From Mortierella alpina (Eukaryota > Mortierellomycota > Mortierellomycetes > Mortierellales > Mortierellaceae), in NCBI GenBank assembly GCA_029449245.1, contig JANATF010000005.1:2294001-2358000 (forward strand): a stretch of DNA of 64,000 nucleotides, written 5' to 3'. Shown piece by piece: positions 24,902-37,656 of the stretch (the stretch's first letter is position 1; each line of letters starts with the position of its first letter). The position numbers and the translations under genes were made by a program. The notes beneath the pieces were generated by a model. The model was given only the letters and a program-made list of their open reading frames with translations. It did no database searches and was not told the origin of the DNA.

Positions 24902-25522
24902 CTAATGATGACGGGACCCGATCATCTGCACGGTGTAGAACAAAACCAGGCTGGCTACAAATCCAGGCACAGCCTTCTTCGTCTTGGCCGTCTCCACACC
25001 CTCGACACAAAAACCCGGCCAATCTGGCTGGGTGGCAGATTGAGACACAGATTTGGAGGACGCACTGGATGGGTTTAAACCACATTCCAGTTGCAAGGTG
25101 GGCGCTTCGCACTTTCAAAATGAAAATGAGACACATAATCAGGCGAGAACGAAGGGATGAGAAAGATAGGTGAGGCAATGCACAGGTTCTGACAAGGTCC
25201 TCGCGGGTTTGATCCCCTCCGCCGCAAAAGAGGATGAATTATTTGCAATCAAGACGATATGATGCTTATTTCAATTGGTAACGAGAGGCGCGATGAAACT
25301 CCTATAGGAAGGGTAGTGAAGGCTCTAGGAAGCTGGCCTCACCCCTCTCTCCGGAACGAGTCATCTCGATGTGTCCGTCTGCTTCCGCTTTCTTGAGATT
25401 TTGGCACACACCATCCGCCGTTTCTCTTTTGTCCGAAAAATCCGAGATTCACTCTACTGCAGATACAATAAAGGCTGCGGCGTACCCTGATTTCTTTTTT
25501 TTTCTCACGTTTCCGGGCCATG
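24902..25522 (-). CDS. Candidate small membrane protein, two exons
   Basis: Tentative. Exon 1 would encode a very basic start (MARKREKKKEIR, from 25522) ending at an AGG|GTACGC donor. Exon 2 begins after GAAAG near 25111 in phase 0 and ends at the stop at 24902. It contains a C-terminal hydrophobic helix (VPGFVASLVLFYTVQMI). The spliced product would be about 81 aa with a single tail-end membrane segment. The intron of about 390 bp is long for this window, and I do not recognise the protein. Confidence 0.3.
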
Positions 25523-25668
25523 ATTGATTTGTCACTTTTCTCTGGCCTGCGTATAAAGTTGCGAGCTTTCGCCTCTGTTTTCCTCCCTCTCGTCAGTTAC
25601 CTTCCATCATCAACAGCTGCCATCAAGACAAGGAATCAATATATATATTCAAAACGACATAAAAAGAG
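25523..25668 (+). promoter_or_regulatory. Promoter and leader of the FMN-binding protein gene
   Basis: TATA-like GTATAAAG lies near 25551, about 118 bp before the ATG, followed by a C/T-rich leader. Confidence 0.45.
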
Positions 25669-26613
25669 ATGACTGACTACACCCCAACCTCGCATAAGGC
25701 TATCAATCATATCCACCGCGTCAAAGAGAGGGCGAGTTATGACTCGGAATCGTTGTTCAGGATCTTGGACAACAATATGCTCGCCCATGTCGGATTCACG
25801 TTGCCCCCAGGAGTCACGGAGGAGGACGATTGGCCTTTTGTGATGCCAATGTGCTACGCACGCATTGAAGATACCCTCTATGTCCATGGGTAAAGAAGGA
25901 AGAAAGACCTGCAGCTCCTCTCGTCCTTGGCTCTACAACATGATGTGAACAAAAGTTACCAGGGGCAATTGTGATGGTTGACTGATGACTCTCTGTTGCC
26001 ATTATCCTTGTAGTTATGTCAGTGGGCGTATGATGAAGGCGCTAGCTTCTGATGACCTGCCCAAGGTGTGCATCACTGTAAGTGTATAGCTGCTTGCTTG
26101 CCTTCCTGTTTTTAGTCGAAAAGATAGCAAGACCCTAAACGAATTTATGGGGGGGTGCGCTTTTTTTTTTTTTTTTTTTCATAGGTCACGCAAATCGATG
26201 CCTTGGTCGTTGCCATGTCACCCTTCCACAACAGTTTCAACTACCAGAGTGCAGTCGTCTTTGGTCGGGGCCGCTTGGTCCAATCTGACGAAGAAAAGGA
26301 TCGCGCTCTCGAGGCGATCACAAACCAGCCCTTTCATCACGCCGATCGTTGGAACGATTCCCGACCCCCCAACAACATTGATCTCAAGTCCACCAAGGTG
26401 ATTGCTGTACATATCGAAAAGGCTTCCGTCAAGATCAGAACTGGTGGCGTGAGCGATGATCGCAAGGATTTGGAGAATCCAGAGACCGTCAAGAAGTACT
26501 ACTCGGGTTTGGTGCCGGTGAAGACCGTCTTTGGTGTCCCAGAACCTACATCGACCAATGCTGCCGAAACTCCCGCCTACTTGCTTCCTGAAGTCATGAA
26601 CAAGGAGAGATAA
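25669..26613 (+). CDS. FMN-binding split-barrel protein (pyridoxamine oxidase-like)
   Basis: 237 aa from exons 25669-25889, 26014-26077 and 26185-26613. The fold is that of the pyridoxamine 5'-phosphate oxidase-like, flavin-binding proteins: MPMCYARIEDTLYVHG, then SPFHNSFNYQSAVVFGRGRLV, the strand pair that binds the flavin phosphate in this family. The C-terminal third (VIAVHIEKASVKIRTG) is also typical. Probably a cytosolic FMN-dependent reductase or oxidase; the substrate cannot be told. Intron 2 ends in a 19-T polypyrimidine run right before the acceptor. Confidence 0.85.
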
Positions 26614-26967
26614 GCATGTGACGAATTGTGGGGTCGAGTGCGTGGCCACAAAATGGCATATACATATATATCATAGTTGAAGATAGAACCATAAAATAGA
26701 GCATGCGTTGATCCTGAGCTCACTCTCCACTGAATGCACTAGTGTTGCTTCCGTGTGAAATAAGCACATCCGGGCGATGGTAGATCGTTTTTTTTATTGC
26801 GAAACGGCCGCAAGTGTGATCTTTCTCGTCTCCTTGGATAGTTGAGTTGAACAAATGGTTCCGTTGGCTCCATGTCAATGCAGATCGCAACCAAAACGAC
26901 GATACGATACTGTCATGACTCTTTCTAAGCGCTGTGTGGTGGTATAAATGAGACCGTCAGTGTCTGT
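26614..26967. other. Convergent 3' ends
   Basis: Region between two converging genes; holds their 3' untranslated parts, nothing else seen. Confidence 0.5.
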
Positions 26968-27763
26968 TTAAAAGACGACGCTGAGAGTACGTCGACTGGT
27001 GACTAAGAACTCGAATCGCTCCTGCTCCGCTGCTGCGACAGCTGGCTGCTCCTTCTCCAGATACGCCTCGAGATGCGCCTGCGATTCAATGACATAGTGG
27101 ACAGTGATGTATGTCTTGTTGTTGCCCTCCTCTGAAAGCCAGTGCAAACCGTCTATCAAATGCGAAAAGAAGGCGCCGTTAGATCTTCGAAGGTACCATT
27201 TGACGCTTGAGAAAAAATGCGGGGTAAAGGGTTATCTGCCCTGCCCCAGTAGAAAAACACAGAGCCAAAGGCAAAGGGAGACGGGCTCGCATTTTTTGGT
27301 CCATACATGGTTTGGGCTGACGGAAGACCATGGACGAGAGGAACCCTGGAATCCTGCCAACCTGCTCCTACAAGTACGAAAAGGGATCAGTTCACGAACA
27401 ATAACGAGAGTGGAGAATTGTGGTGTCAGTGCTGCGAACTTGGTTTCTCTCCACAACGTGTACATTGCGATGAAGCAGGCGTGTCTCCTTTCAGGGCATG
27501 CAATGTAGTAGAATAAGCGTTTTACGACCAAGAGAGTTACTGTCCAATGAGCTGTGCTCGAGGGGTGGGTCGAATTGAAAAGATCAGCCATGTGTGGCTG
27601 CAAGCTTGAGGTGAGAACATGCCTTTGTGAATCCTCTGAGCCAGTCAATGTACTCCTCGACCTTCTCCCTGGGAACAGACAGGTTAACCTCATAGACAAG
27701 AGTCCCAGGGGTGTAACTGTGGATGGCAGGTGCGGAGGAAGGTGTTGCTTCAGAAGTCATCAT
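26968..27763 (-). CDS. DUF4286-like dimeric alpha-beta barrel protein
   Basis: 128 aa from exons 27763-27623, 27367-27307 and 27152-26968. Strand-helix-strand pattern of a ferredoxin-like dimeric barrel: TLVYEVNLSVPREKVEEYIDW, IPGFLSSMVFRQP, TYITVHYVIESQAHLEAYL and a C-terminal RFEFLVTSRRTLSVV, as in DUF4286. No signal peptide. Function unknown; related folds bind small organic molecules. To keep the frame, the first intron must start with GC (AAG|GCATGT); the nearest GT donor leads to a stop. Confidence 0.7.
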
Positions 27764-28041
27764 TGAAGAGAGAGGACGATGGGTCACTGTGGATAGGAAG
27801 AATGGGCCAGCTGGAATGGGTGCGAATGCAAAGGTGCAGGGTAAGGGAGTGCGGGGGAGTAAAGAAAGAAGCGAACACGCGTGAATCAATGTGGCGGCGG
27901 AAATATCAACGCAATACAGTAATAGGGTCTGCGTCGCCATTCCGGGAGTTTGGTTTCATCCCTTATGTGTACTGCCAACTATCAAGCTTAGATGAACACG
28001 AACAGCAAACGGCACTTTTTGCATGAATCCTTGTTACGCAT

Positions 28042-29988
28042 TTACGACGACACTCTATACAGCCAAAACGGTCCAGACACCTCGTCGTCATACCAGAGAC
28101 CAAGAACCCCCGGCCCTTCGCCGTCAGGATTGACATGGCCGCGATAGGACCATCGGAGCAGACCTGTTCGAGGGTGGGACGCAAGCTGATGCGGTTGGTC
28201 CCCAAACTCGAAAAACTGCCGACCCCGAACGACCTCCAGTTGACTTGCACTAAAGTAGGTCTTGATCATCCTGACAAGACCCGTCTTTTCTGACACGATG
28301 CCTCGGATCCCAAACTCACCAATTGCATCATGACCACGACCCGAAAACACGCGTTGATGACCCCAGTTGCTTCTATGGTTCAGATCATCCTCGTCTGCTA
28401 GGTTCTTGCGGAGGGCTACCTTGGTTAGGAAGCTCTCGTCCGTGGATGTCAAGACCATGGCGTCGATGTCACTCGAAAGATACAACGGCGCAGAATGGGC
28501 AGTGGTGTTGCGGTCCTGCGACCCTGCGGGTCTTCCGACCAGACGTACGTAGGGATCTAACCAGTCCGTAGTCCCGTCCACGAGATCAACAATCATCCGC
28601 CGGTCGACTTTGAGACCACGTACCGCGTACTCCTGGCCTCTCGTAATTCCAATGCGTAGCGGGCGCTCCTCATCAAGCTGAAGGTCGTCAGATTCGTAAG
28701 CTGCTGAATCGTCATTATCAGAGTCGGAATCGGATACGGCGTCGTTAACATGGGGTAGGAAAATCTGATAGGCATAGTATCCGGTCCAGCGGCCACTCAT
28801 GGGGTAGCTCCTGGTTCTCAGTGATTGTCCCTGATGCACCTTTTGCTGCAAAAATTCTTGTCTCGATCGATATGGCGGGATCAGTGGAATAGGCTTGATA
28901 GAGATGGGTTGGATGCCTTGATTGAACCACGACGGAATGACGGGGACTAGGGGAGGCCAGAGAATTGGACTGGTTGGGTGGAGCGCAACTCCTGGTCCGC
29001 AAAAGAGTGTCAGGAAGAATACATGGCACACTGACCATGGAAACCAGGACCTGGACTGAGCCTCGAGAACGAGACGCCTAGAAAACCGATCATTAGGTGT
29101 ATGGAAGAGCAGCCGCCGAAGGTGAGAAAAGGAGCCATATCTGTTGCAGTAGAGCCCTCGTAAGAGGGTTGGATCTAAGAAAACGCGTTAGTATGAACAT
29201 GTGGGTAGCATAATCTTTCTAGCCACGGCTACCGCATCCGCTCATGAAGGCATCGCTTACCTGTAGTAGCGACCTTTGCTAGGACATCAAACAGCTTGCA
29301 CAGGGTTGCAGGCGCATGGTACATATGAGATGCTCTTAGTGGGCCTCTGACTGTGGCCTTTGAGAACCAAAGGTGGATGGCGTGTGCCCAGAATTCCGAG
29401 GTGGTAGCGCCTTGCACCCAATGGGCATTCTTATCACCTATCATAAAGAGGATGCGCGTGATTACTAAGGTGTTTTGTGCAACAAACTGGCGGTGGTTTT
29501 GTTTGCATAGACTTACCAAGGCCGTGTGCAAGGTCGATTAATGCCATCATAGTGTTTAGGTATGCTTTCGGGGATACTGCATAAGCTTTCCTACTCTGCT
29601 CTGTCTTGTACTCTCCGTGGTACAGGTCGAGGTCGTCGCCTTGTTCTGAATAATGGGTGGTGATGTGTCCCAGTTTAGTCGCGATGCCTCGAGTCAATTG
29701 GAGTGTCTTCATTCTCGACTTAATTGATTCCTTGTACACCTCACTATATAACATCCTATTGTTGGTCAGGTCTGAGACGACAGGGCTGTCGTCGTAAAGC
29801 TCCTTCCACACGAATTTCCACATGTCTGCCGAGTCTGCCCACAGTGTAGCATACAGATCTTTGCACGTCCGACTGAGGCTCAGATGGTCCTGGAAATCGT
29901 CTGCCTGCACCAGATACTGGACGACGCAGGAGAGGAGCTCAAGTGGCAACCGGAGGAGGCCTGACATGGCAATGGAAGTCTCCTGCAT
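28042..29988 (-). CDS. F-box protein
   Basis: About 593 aa from exons 29988-29517, 29437-29261 and 29174-28042. The F-box is at the N-terminus (LLRLPLELLSCVVQYL), so it should bind Skp1 in an SCF ubiquitin ligase. The C-terminal third (WTGYYAYQIF, GRGHDAIGEFGIRGIV, GLLRWSYRGHV, GPFWLYR) resembles the conserved substrate-side domain of a widespread fungal F-box group. Between them lies an acidic Ser/Asp stretch. A Met at 29967 is an alternative start; an open frame upstream to 30159 looks like leader. Large F-box families are common in these fungi, and the target is unknown. Confidence 0.8.
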
Positions 29989-30291
29989 GCACACTCGGGA
30001 TGATGTGGTTGTCCAGAGGAAATGATTCAAGATTGATGCACGCGAGCAGTTAAATGCTCGCACAAAGGAATGAAAGGAGTGGGATGATGTTGAAAGTACG
30101 GTGCGCGGCAATTCACTTGTCGATGTGCAAGGGGCGGAATCAAGACGAGACGGAATCAAGACGAAACGCGCTTATGGCAGCTTTCTGGGACAGATTTTTA
30201 TGTTGGTGGCTGCTTGGGCGCAGCTGATGGATCAAGCAGCATAAAGGGGTCATCAAGCAAAGGAATGTTTTTGGATTCACGGTTCGGACAT
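29989..30291. other. F-box gene leader and 3' end of CCDC174-like gene
   Basis: No gene seen. Confidence 0.45.
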
Positions 30292-31865
30292 TTATCCCTT
30301 TGGCTCTATAGTAATAGTGCTTGCTAGCGACTTGAGCCGTTTCCTTTGAATGAGTTTTTTCCGCGCTTCAATCTCCTCTCTCCGCTTGTCCCGCAGCGAC
30401 CGATGCTGTGATCTTTTGGTCTCCGTCTACATTAGCAATGCAAAAGGCGATATATCAGTGTTCACTTCCAACTAAGCAAGACGGACCTATGCCTCGGCAT
30501 ATCCACTACTAGCCAATTCTCACCTGAGAACGCATCTCAATCAGCTCACGCATCTGCCGTTGACGCTCATCCTCATCCTGCGAGAAGGCATAGAATCCCA
30601 CTCCATGAGCTCTACGCTCCCCTGTACTGTTGTAATGTCGCGTCGTATTTGCTAGTGAGTAACCTCCACCACCTTTATGTTGTGAGGCCTTGGACCTCAT
30701 TTCTCCGGTCGCATCCCGAATCCATTCCTGCTTATCAACGGAATCCTGATTAAGAAAGACTGGGAATGGGTTGGCGGGATTGTGTATCCTAAACGTTGCA
30801 AATCCAAACGACATGAATAAAACAAAGCTTCAAAGTTAAGACACCTGCAGAGCATCTGCCTCCAGTTACGTGTGCCCAGAGCCCTAAAAGGCATGATCGC
30901 AGTCCTACCCTGGTGTATATCGGGGTTCTGGTTCCGGCTCCGGTTCAGGAACCTCTGACTGGCGCACAAGCCTTGATCGTCCAAACTCATCAACATGCTC
31001 CACCCATGGATCATTCTACTCAGAAAAAACAGTATTTTTCGATCAGTCATCATGTTCAAGGTCCCCAAAATCAGCATCAACACACGACCTTGACGCTCAA
31101 GTAAAATCACCTTATAATCTCTTGGATCCCTTGATAGCGCCACGGATTCATCTCGATCCCAATCACTCTCCCTGCTCCTACTCCGACTTCGCCGACGATC
31201 CCTGCTCCTATACCGCCGTCCATCATCACTCCCACTGTAGTCGTCGTCGCTGCTTCCGTGTCCTCGATTCTTGTACTCAAATTCCACGAGCAGTTCCTCG
31301 CGCAACCGGTCTGGAACATCTTCTCCACGCTTCAGCATTTCATACATCTTCGACTTGCGTTCCATGGCAGCTTTACGCGCACTTTCGCCATCAGGGTCCT
31401 CGTTCGGTGAAGGACCATCATGTTTGCTGGAACGCTTGGCCAGTCCTGGATTCTTTCTTTGCCAGATTGATGTTTTCTACCACAAATATTAGACGGTAGC
31501 CAAAGTGAGTTTTTACCATTGATAGTTAATCCCTCAATGCAATGCCATGCCCTCATTCTCTTGGTAATGTCAGAAAAGAGTTAATCGACATGGATGTAGC
31601 CAATACCTTGACAGATCTGGGGGCCCTGATTCCACTCGTGGTTCCTTTTGCATGCTGGAACTTTTCATCGTGCTTGGCGACCGCTGCAGCGAAGGCGACC
31701 AACTAGTAGTCAATGGTAGTGGCGTCGTTAATTGAATGACAGGGTTGAATCCAAAGCAGCAGCTATAGCGTCCTCCATCCTGCTTAGACTGGAGCATACC
31801 GATGCTGAATCCGTCTTGACAACTGCGCCCTTGTCGAAAGTCTTTATGTCTGGTACTGCTGCCAT
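30292..31865 (-). CDS. CCDC174-like nuclear protein
   Basis: About 357 aa from exons 31865-31800, 31702-31607, 31476-31111, 31015-30909, 30883-30845, 30788-30524 and 30426-30292. Matches to the CCDC174 family, linked to the exon-junction/splicing machinery in animals: KTSIWQRKNPG, RKSKMYEMLKRGED, WVEHVDEFGRSR, HGVGFYAFSQDEDERQRQM and a basic coiled end (LRDKRREEIEARKKL). A Ser/Arg-rich region (RRSRSRSRESD) supports a nuclear role. The small exon 30883-30845 and its borders are the least sure part; the total nevertheless gives an intact frame. Confidence 0.75.
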
Positions 31866-31987
31866 GCTGGTGTTAAAGTAAAACGTTTGAATGAGGGAAT
31901 CCTCGTCGGGGGTCTACATGTATCGCGATGCACACCCCTCAAGTGTGTGAATTATAGTATTATAGTAGTCTATTAGTTTAAAAAAAA

Positions 31988-34900
31988 CTAGCTGTTGGTG
32001 AACGTGCTATCGGCCATCTCCTGGTCCTCGGCCTCGCCATCTTCGTCCTCGTTGTCTTCGTCCTCATCGTCGTCCTCCTGGCTCTTGTTCGACGTGGCGT
32101 TTACTTGGCGTGATACCAATACAGTCTGTGCGTTGGACGGATCGGACTCTGACGACGGTTGCATGACGATGTCCCCGTCCGCTCCTGACCCTCCCGCGCA
32201 CCCGTCCCCTCCAGCAGCATTCGCTGCAGGGCCGCTCTTGTTCGGCTTCTTGCCCGTACCGCCCCCCTTCGAGGACGATGCTACCCCAGACTTCGACCCT
32301 CCTTTCTTTCCTCTGGGAGCAACGGTACCTTCCTCCTCGCTATCCTCGCCATCGCCTTGACTTTCTCTACTGCCTTTGTTTTGTCCACCAGGCTGTGTCC
32401 TCGCAGCCTCGACAGCAGCCGCACTGATCTCCGTGACCTCCACGGCACGCGCCAATGCTTCTGATTCCTTGGCGGTAGCTTTCTGGACGTCCTCCTCTGA
32501 CATAGTCCACGACTCGATCAAACTCTTGCCGCCTTGACCTCCAGCTGTCTTGAACGGACTATCCTCGGGCAGGCTCGAGAACCAAGCCTGCATAGCATTC
32601 TTCATAAATTCATGCTCGGCTTGTAGACGCGCCAGCTCCAGATCTCGTTTTGCGACATCTGACTTGAGATTACAGATGTAGTCAAACGATTTTTTGAGCA
32701 AGAACACCTTGGATGGTGACTTTTCTTGGATGTTGGGAATCATATGGCGAAGGTCATCAAAGCAGTTCTTCAGCGAGTCGCGGCGTTTCTGCTCCGCAGC
32801 CTTGTGAGAAGTGCGACGCAGCTCGATCCCTGAATGCAGATCCGTGTTGTATGATAGACCCAAGGCACTACATGGAAAAATGAATTCAAGATTTAGACAC
32901 GGATCTCCTGTCTCCTCGCAACAGCAAGCCTCTAGATATAAACAACTTACGTGTGATCGCCATCAAGGATGTTCTGATAGTTCGACTTGGAGGCTAGTCG
33001 TGCCATTACTTCGTTTTGAGAAACTATTGGCAAAAAAAAAAAAGACATGCTTCTTTTAGTTTCAACCAGTCATATAGTTGCAAGCAAACGGTGTCATGGC
33101 CGCATGAATATACCTCCTGGCAGCCACGGCTTCAAACTAGGAGAGACGAGATGTGGCTGCAGTCGTGGCGAGACAAGTATAGGCTGGCTATTCCGGTGCT
33201 GTGGCATTAATGTGGGCTTTAGAGCCGGTGAGATCAGTGCAAATCCACTAGGCGGAGGAGGCATCGGTGACATGGATGCGGTGCCAGGCGTCAAGGCCAA
33301 TTGACGAGGTGTACTGGGTCCCAGATTGCCTGAGGCAGTGGCATCTCCGTTGGCTTGGCGTTTCGTCGTCTTCTTCTGCGTTGGTGGTGTTGAGGAGGAG
33401 GACGGAGGCGGGTTCATTGTGCCAGATGAGGGTACCGCACTCCCATTGGTCCCATGTACCGAGGGCTTCGATTTTGCTTGGACTCCAAATTTGGGAGAAG
33501 AGGTAGGTGTGGATTCGGACCCAGATCCAGAGCCTAGGTTCATGAGGGACGCAGGTGTCACAGGTGCAAGAGCGGACTTTGGTGTGAGCACGGCAGCAGA
33601 GGTTACACTGGACGAGGAGGTTGCGGGTGCATGAGTTGTCGGTTCGCCCTTATCAGTGCTAGATAGCGATAGCGGGGGTGAAGGTTGATTGTCTGCAGGC
33701 TTCAATGCCGGTGATGGCCGATTTGGTGAGATTGGTTGGTGAATCGAGAACTGATTCTGATTGTGCACTTGTAGCTGCTGGGGCGCCGGAACTAGTGAGA
33801 GCTGCCGTGGGGTATGAACTATCTGGTTCTGCGAGGCCGATGGCAAGGTCATTGGTGAGCGAGGAGGTGGCATCATGGATGACGCCGGCAGTGCAAACAA
33901 CGCAGGACTCTTCGGGCCTCCAGAGATATTCGCAAACCCCATGGGCGACGATGGCATCATCGATAGCTGATGCATGTTTGTGACAAGGCGTGGCGATGGA
34001 GATGCTTGCGAGATTTGCGACGTCGGAGGTTGCGTTGTTGCGATGAGCAGTGGGGACGGACTAGGACGGCCTGAGGGGAAATGCATAATAAGAGGGGACG
34101 CCGGTGCAATGGAGGAGGATCTGCCCCGACTGGATTGCTGTTTCCGTAAAGTTGCTGGAGACAATGGATTTGTCAATGGCCGCAAAGCTGGTGAGCTCTT
34201 CGGGAGAGCGACTCGGACAGGACCTGTGGATCGCGGCACGGTTGTGGTCAACCCGTTAGTGACACGCTCTACAGTGACCTTACGCTTGATGGACGGCCGC
34301 CGAGCATTAAGAGCGGGGCTTCGCGCATCTATCCGTGTGGATGGCTTCGTCAGGGGCGTCTGGGAGCCTTGGATCTGCTGTTGCTGTGCATCATTGGCCA
34401 GCTGCTGCTGGAGTTGAAGTTGCTGCTGCTGTGGCGTCTGTTGATGCAGATCTGACTGAGGTTGAGAATGAAGTTGATGGAGCTGATGCTGGATGTGCTG
34501 CTGCTGAGACTGAGCTTGGTGAAACTGCATGGGCAAGGGACTAAAGTTCTGTCCAGAAAAGGAAAGGTAATCGATTGTAGACGACCGATGGGGTTGCAGC
34601 GCGGGCGAAGTGAGGGGCGAGAATATTTCGTTGGTGGTCGAGAGGGCGTGTGGAAGACTCGAGTACGGGTGCGACGGGGTCATTGCGGGCGAGATTAGCG
34701 GTGTGAAAAATACCTAGCGGGAAGAAAAAATTGATCACGGTCAGTCAAAGGGTCCGTTCCCAGTGGTAGTATTCCCATGATCGCGAATGTGCCGAGGTGC
34801 ATTGCTGCATATCTGAGCGACCTTCCGTGCCCCTTAGTGTCATTCTCCGCAACCAGTGAATAAATGGCGTTCCAATGGCAGCTGGACAAAAGCACTGCGC

Positions 34901-35669
34901 GCCCACATCCCACCGTGAGCGGTTGATCACTAAATCATGATTGTCGGAGCAGCGATTCGAAACCCTTGTAAAAATAGCTGTCCAGCCTGTGCACCCAACG
35001 CCTTGGAGGAATTCACATGCGGATCCAACAACGTCGCAGAAAGCATGAGGAAAAGAGTGCCCAAGTTACCTCATCGTCTTCAAACTGATCGGTGATGGTC
35101 ATGGCGGCGTCCGACGTATCTGGCTGGACGCCAAGAGGCGACATGAACTGTGTGTAGTCTGTCGAGTAATAGTCGCTGCCAGCAGGGGTGAGAAGTTGGT
35201 CCTGCTGAGAAGTTGGTATACCATGCTGCTGCTGGTGCTGTTGGTTATGAAAGTGCTGTTGCTGGTGCTGTTGCTGGTGATGTTGCTGCTGCTGATTCTG
35301 CTGCTGCTGTAACAACTGCTGGTGTTGCTGATTGTGTAGCTGCTGCTGTAATGTCTGGTTGGAAAGGGTGGCCTTGTCTGGGTTCGTTTGGAAGACAGGG
35401 GTGGTGGATGCAGAAGCCAGCATATCTGGCGTCAGGGCTGAGGGGTGAAAGTCAAATGTTCCCGGGGGCGTCTGGCTGTGATCCATTGCCTGCGTATGCC
35501 CCCCGCTGTGGCTGTGATCGTCTTGAAGCAGCATGTTATGCAGCTCGCGGTGCTGAGTATGCTGAGTATGCTGTTGACCTGCCTGACTTGAATCGAACGA
35601 AAAATCGTTGAGCGAGAGCTCCAGACCTGCTTGATCCAGGCCGAACGAGCCATCAAAGTTGAACGCCAT
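31988..35669 (-). CDS. Large poly-Q bHLH transcription factor
   Basis: About 1,050 aa from exons 35669-35070, 34713-33114, 33023-32951 and 32867-31988. A bHLH domain lies late in the chain: basic part RRTSHKAAEQKRRDSL with the His-Glu-Arg-type contacts (H, E, R), then helix-loop-helix NCFDDLRHMIPNI...KVFLLKKSFDYICNLK, followed by a heptad-like stretch. The basic residues predict E-box (CACGTG-type) binding as a dimer in the nucleus. The first 750 residues are Gln/His- and Ser/Pro-rich with long glutamine runs, typical of activation regions. The tail is acidic (Glu/Asp runs). A 2-kb upstream gap with purine-rich stretches on the plus strand suggests a long 5' leader and possible translational control. 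Confidence 0.85.
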
Positions 35670-37656
35670 AGTCTGCTTTGCTATGCTGAGCACAGGGTTG
35701 TACCAAAATTGCTGTCAAAAAGTATAAAAACGTCAAGACAGAGTCCTGATTCCCTTGGATTGTTGACAACGGAGAGGCAGAAGTGAAGGGCTAAAAACAG
35801 GCTATTGCTGCTAATCGAGGCCAAACGGGAAATGGATCGACTGGTGTGTATCCTGAGTTGTGGTAGATGTGACCCGGATTCAGCTGAATGGCAAGGCTGC
35901 TACTCCAGAGTTGATGCTAAGCTTGGGCAGAGTGCGGGGTTGACGACAATCAAGGAGGGCGAGGCAGGTCCTGGAAGAGAGCCGACAGTTTGTCCGAATG
36001 CCAATATGACCTTGCTGAGCGCTACGTGGATGCGAGGTCGTCGAAGACTGGTAGGCGAGAGCAATGCGAATGCCAGGGAATAGGAGAGCGACGGAGAGGG
36101 GGGAAGAAGACAGGGAGGCAATGTCAGTCAGAGTGAACGGCAAATGTGAAGAGCGAAAGAGACAAAGAAAGAAGAGGAGGAAGAAAAGAAAAAAAGTCTA
36201 ATAAAAAAAAGGTGTCGCTCAACGAAAAATCCTCCTATTCAGTGACTGAAAGCCCGTCCTTTCTGGGGCACCGATCGTCCACAGGCCGATGGTCTTTGCT
36301 TACCCTGCTCGATGCCCACCAGTGCTTCGTGGATCCACTCCTGCTGTGAGAAAGGAAGCTGGTAGGAGAAGAAGGAAGGAGCGCGCAAGGATGCTAGAAA
36401 AAAAGGAGACGATGCCCTTGTGCGTCGAAACAGTAATGATGTAGATATTCAACGAGACTGATGCGGCTGGCGGAAATGAATGAAGCGGGTGGTGCTGCTG
36501 GATCAAAGGGGGAGAGCAAGCGTTCGAGAAGAGAAGGAAGAGGGGAAGAGGAGAGGCACAAAAAAAAGATGTTTCTGAGAAGTGACCGCCATCAAGTCCT
36601 CGTCTCGTTCCCGCTGCAAACCGAGGAGCAGATCCGCACTTCCATCTCGATAGATCTGTCATACACCCGACAGCCTCATGAAAAAGACTTTTTTGGGGTG
36701 GTCGACACAAGGAAGGTTTCCTCTTCCGACAGGCGTTGCGCCGCTGCTGGGCGAGATGCCTTGAAAACCGACCAGGAACTCGCACCGTACTAGATTAAAC
36801 GTTACTTTCTCATGAGCGCCTGCCTTGTGCTCATCCAAATTGGTCAAAAGTGCCGTCCTCATGTGCTCGGTCGCTAAAACAGAGCCTCTCCAGCCACACA
36901 CGAGCTGGATCCTCCTTTCCATACTCTCGAGGCGGTCCTTCGACAGCAGCTACATGCGCTTATTGGAATGCCTATTGCGACACTTGGATGTGTATGTCGA
37001 TCGATAGCTCTTACCAACCACTTCACCGCACGCTGTGTTGGAATGGAATTATTTGTGCGCACCCCCCGTGTTCACGTTTCGATATCCTCGAAGCTCATTG
37101 GCTGGAAACACTCGAGACAAGTCACGGCCCTGTGGGCATTGGCGCCCAACGCATCCTCCCGCTCCCGAGAGCAGCCTCAGATACAGGCCGGGGCTCGCTT
37201 GATAGGTCAAGGTGTTTAGTGATCGATATCCCTCATGAACGACACATGCTCTAGCCACTTCTGCGTTGACCACTAGGCTGCGAAAACCTAATTCCTTCAT
37301 CGTCCAGTCTATCGTTGTCCCTTGCACCAAGACCATAATGACCACAATGCACAACCCCTGGCGACGGAAGGAAGGGTCCTCTGCTCATAGCCCACCTTTC
37401 CAGTCCCTGCATGCACGATGGCGAAACGTGGTTCTTTGATCGAGGCTGCGAATTTAAAGTTTTCATGTAGCGGCGTCCTTTCTCTGTCTCCTCTATCTTG
37501 CTACGCCGAGTACTACATCGATCTTAAAATGCATTTAATCCTAAACTTCGTGGGGTTGAACGCTATGCTGGTATGTGGTATATTTGGATAGTGCTGGAGA
37601 TGATGATGATGAAGTCTAATGTATGCATGTACGTATGTCAAAGGTCCAGGGCAGCA
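35670..37656. other. Long gap upstream of the bHLH gene
   Basis: No gene supported. 36,060-36,210 and 36,510-36,570 are A/G-rich on the plus strand, i.e. C/T-rich in the direction of the bHLH gene, so a long leader with upstream open frames is likely. The right end reaches the outer edge of the inverted repeat. Confidence 0.5.

Noticed and set aside
25190-25240. tRNA T-arm-like GGGTTTGATCCCC
   Set aside because: No matching acceptor stem, D arm or anticodon arm upstream on either strand.
35013-35069. Read-through end of the first bHLH exon
   Set aside because: The frame crosses a clear GTAACT donor; splicing to 34713 keeps a long open frame.
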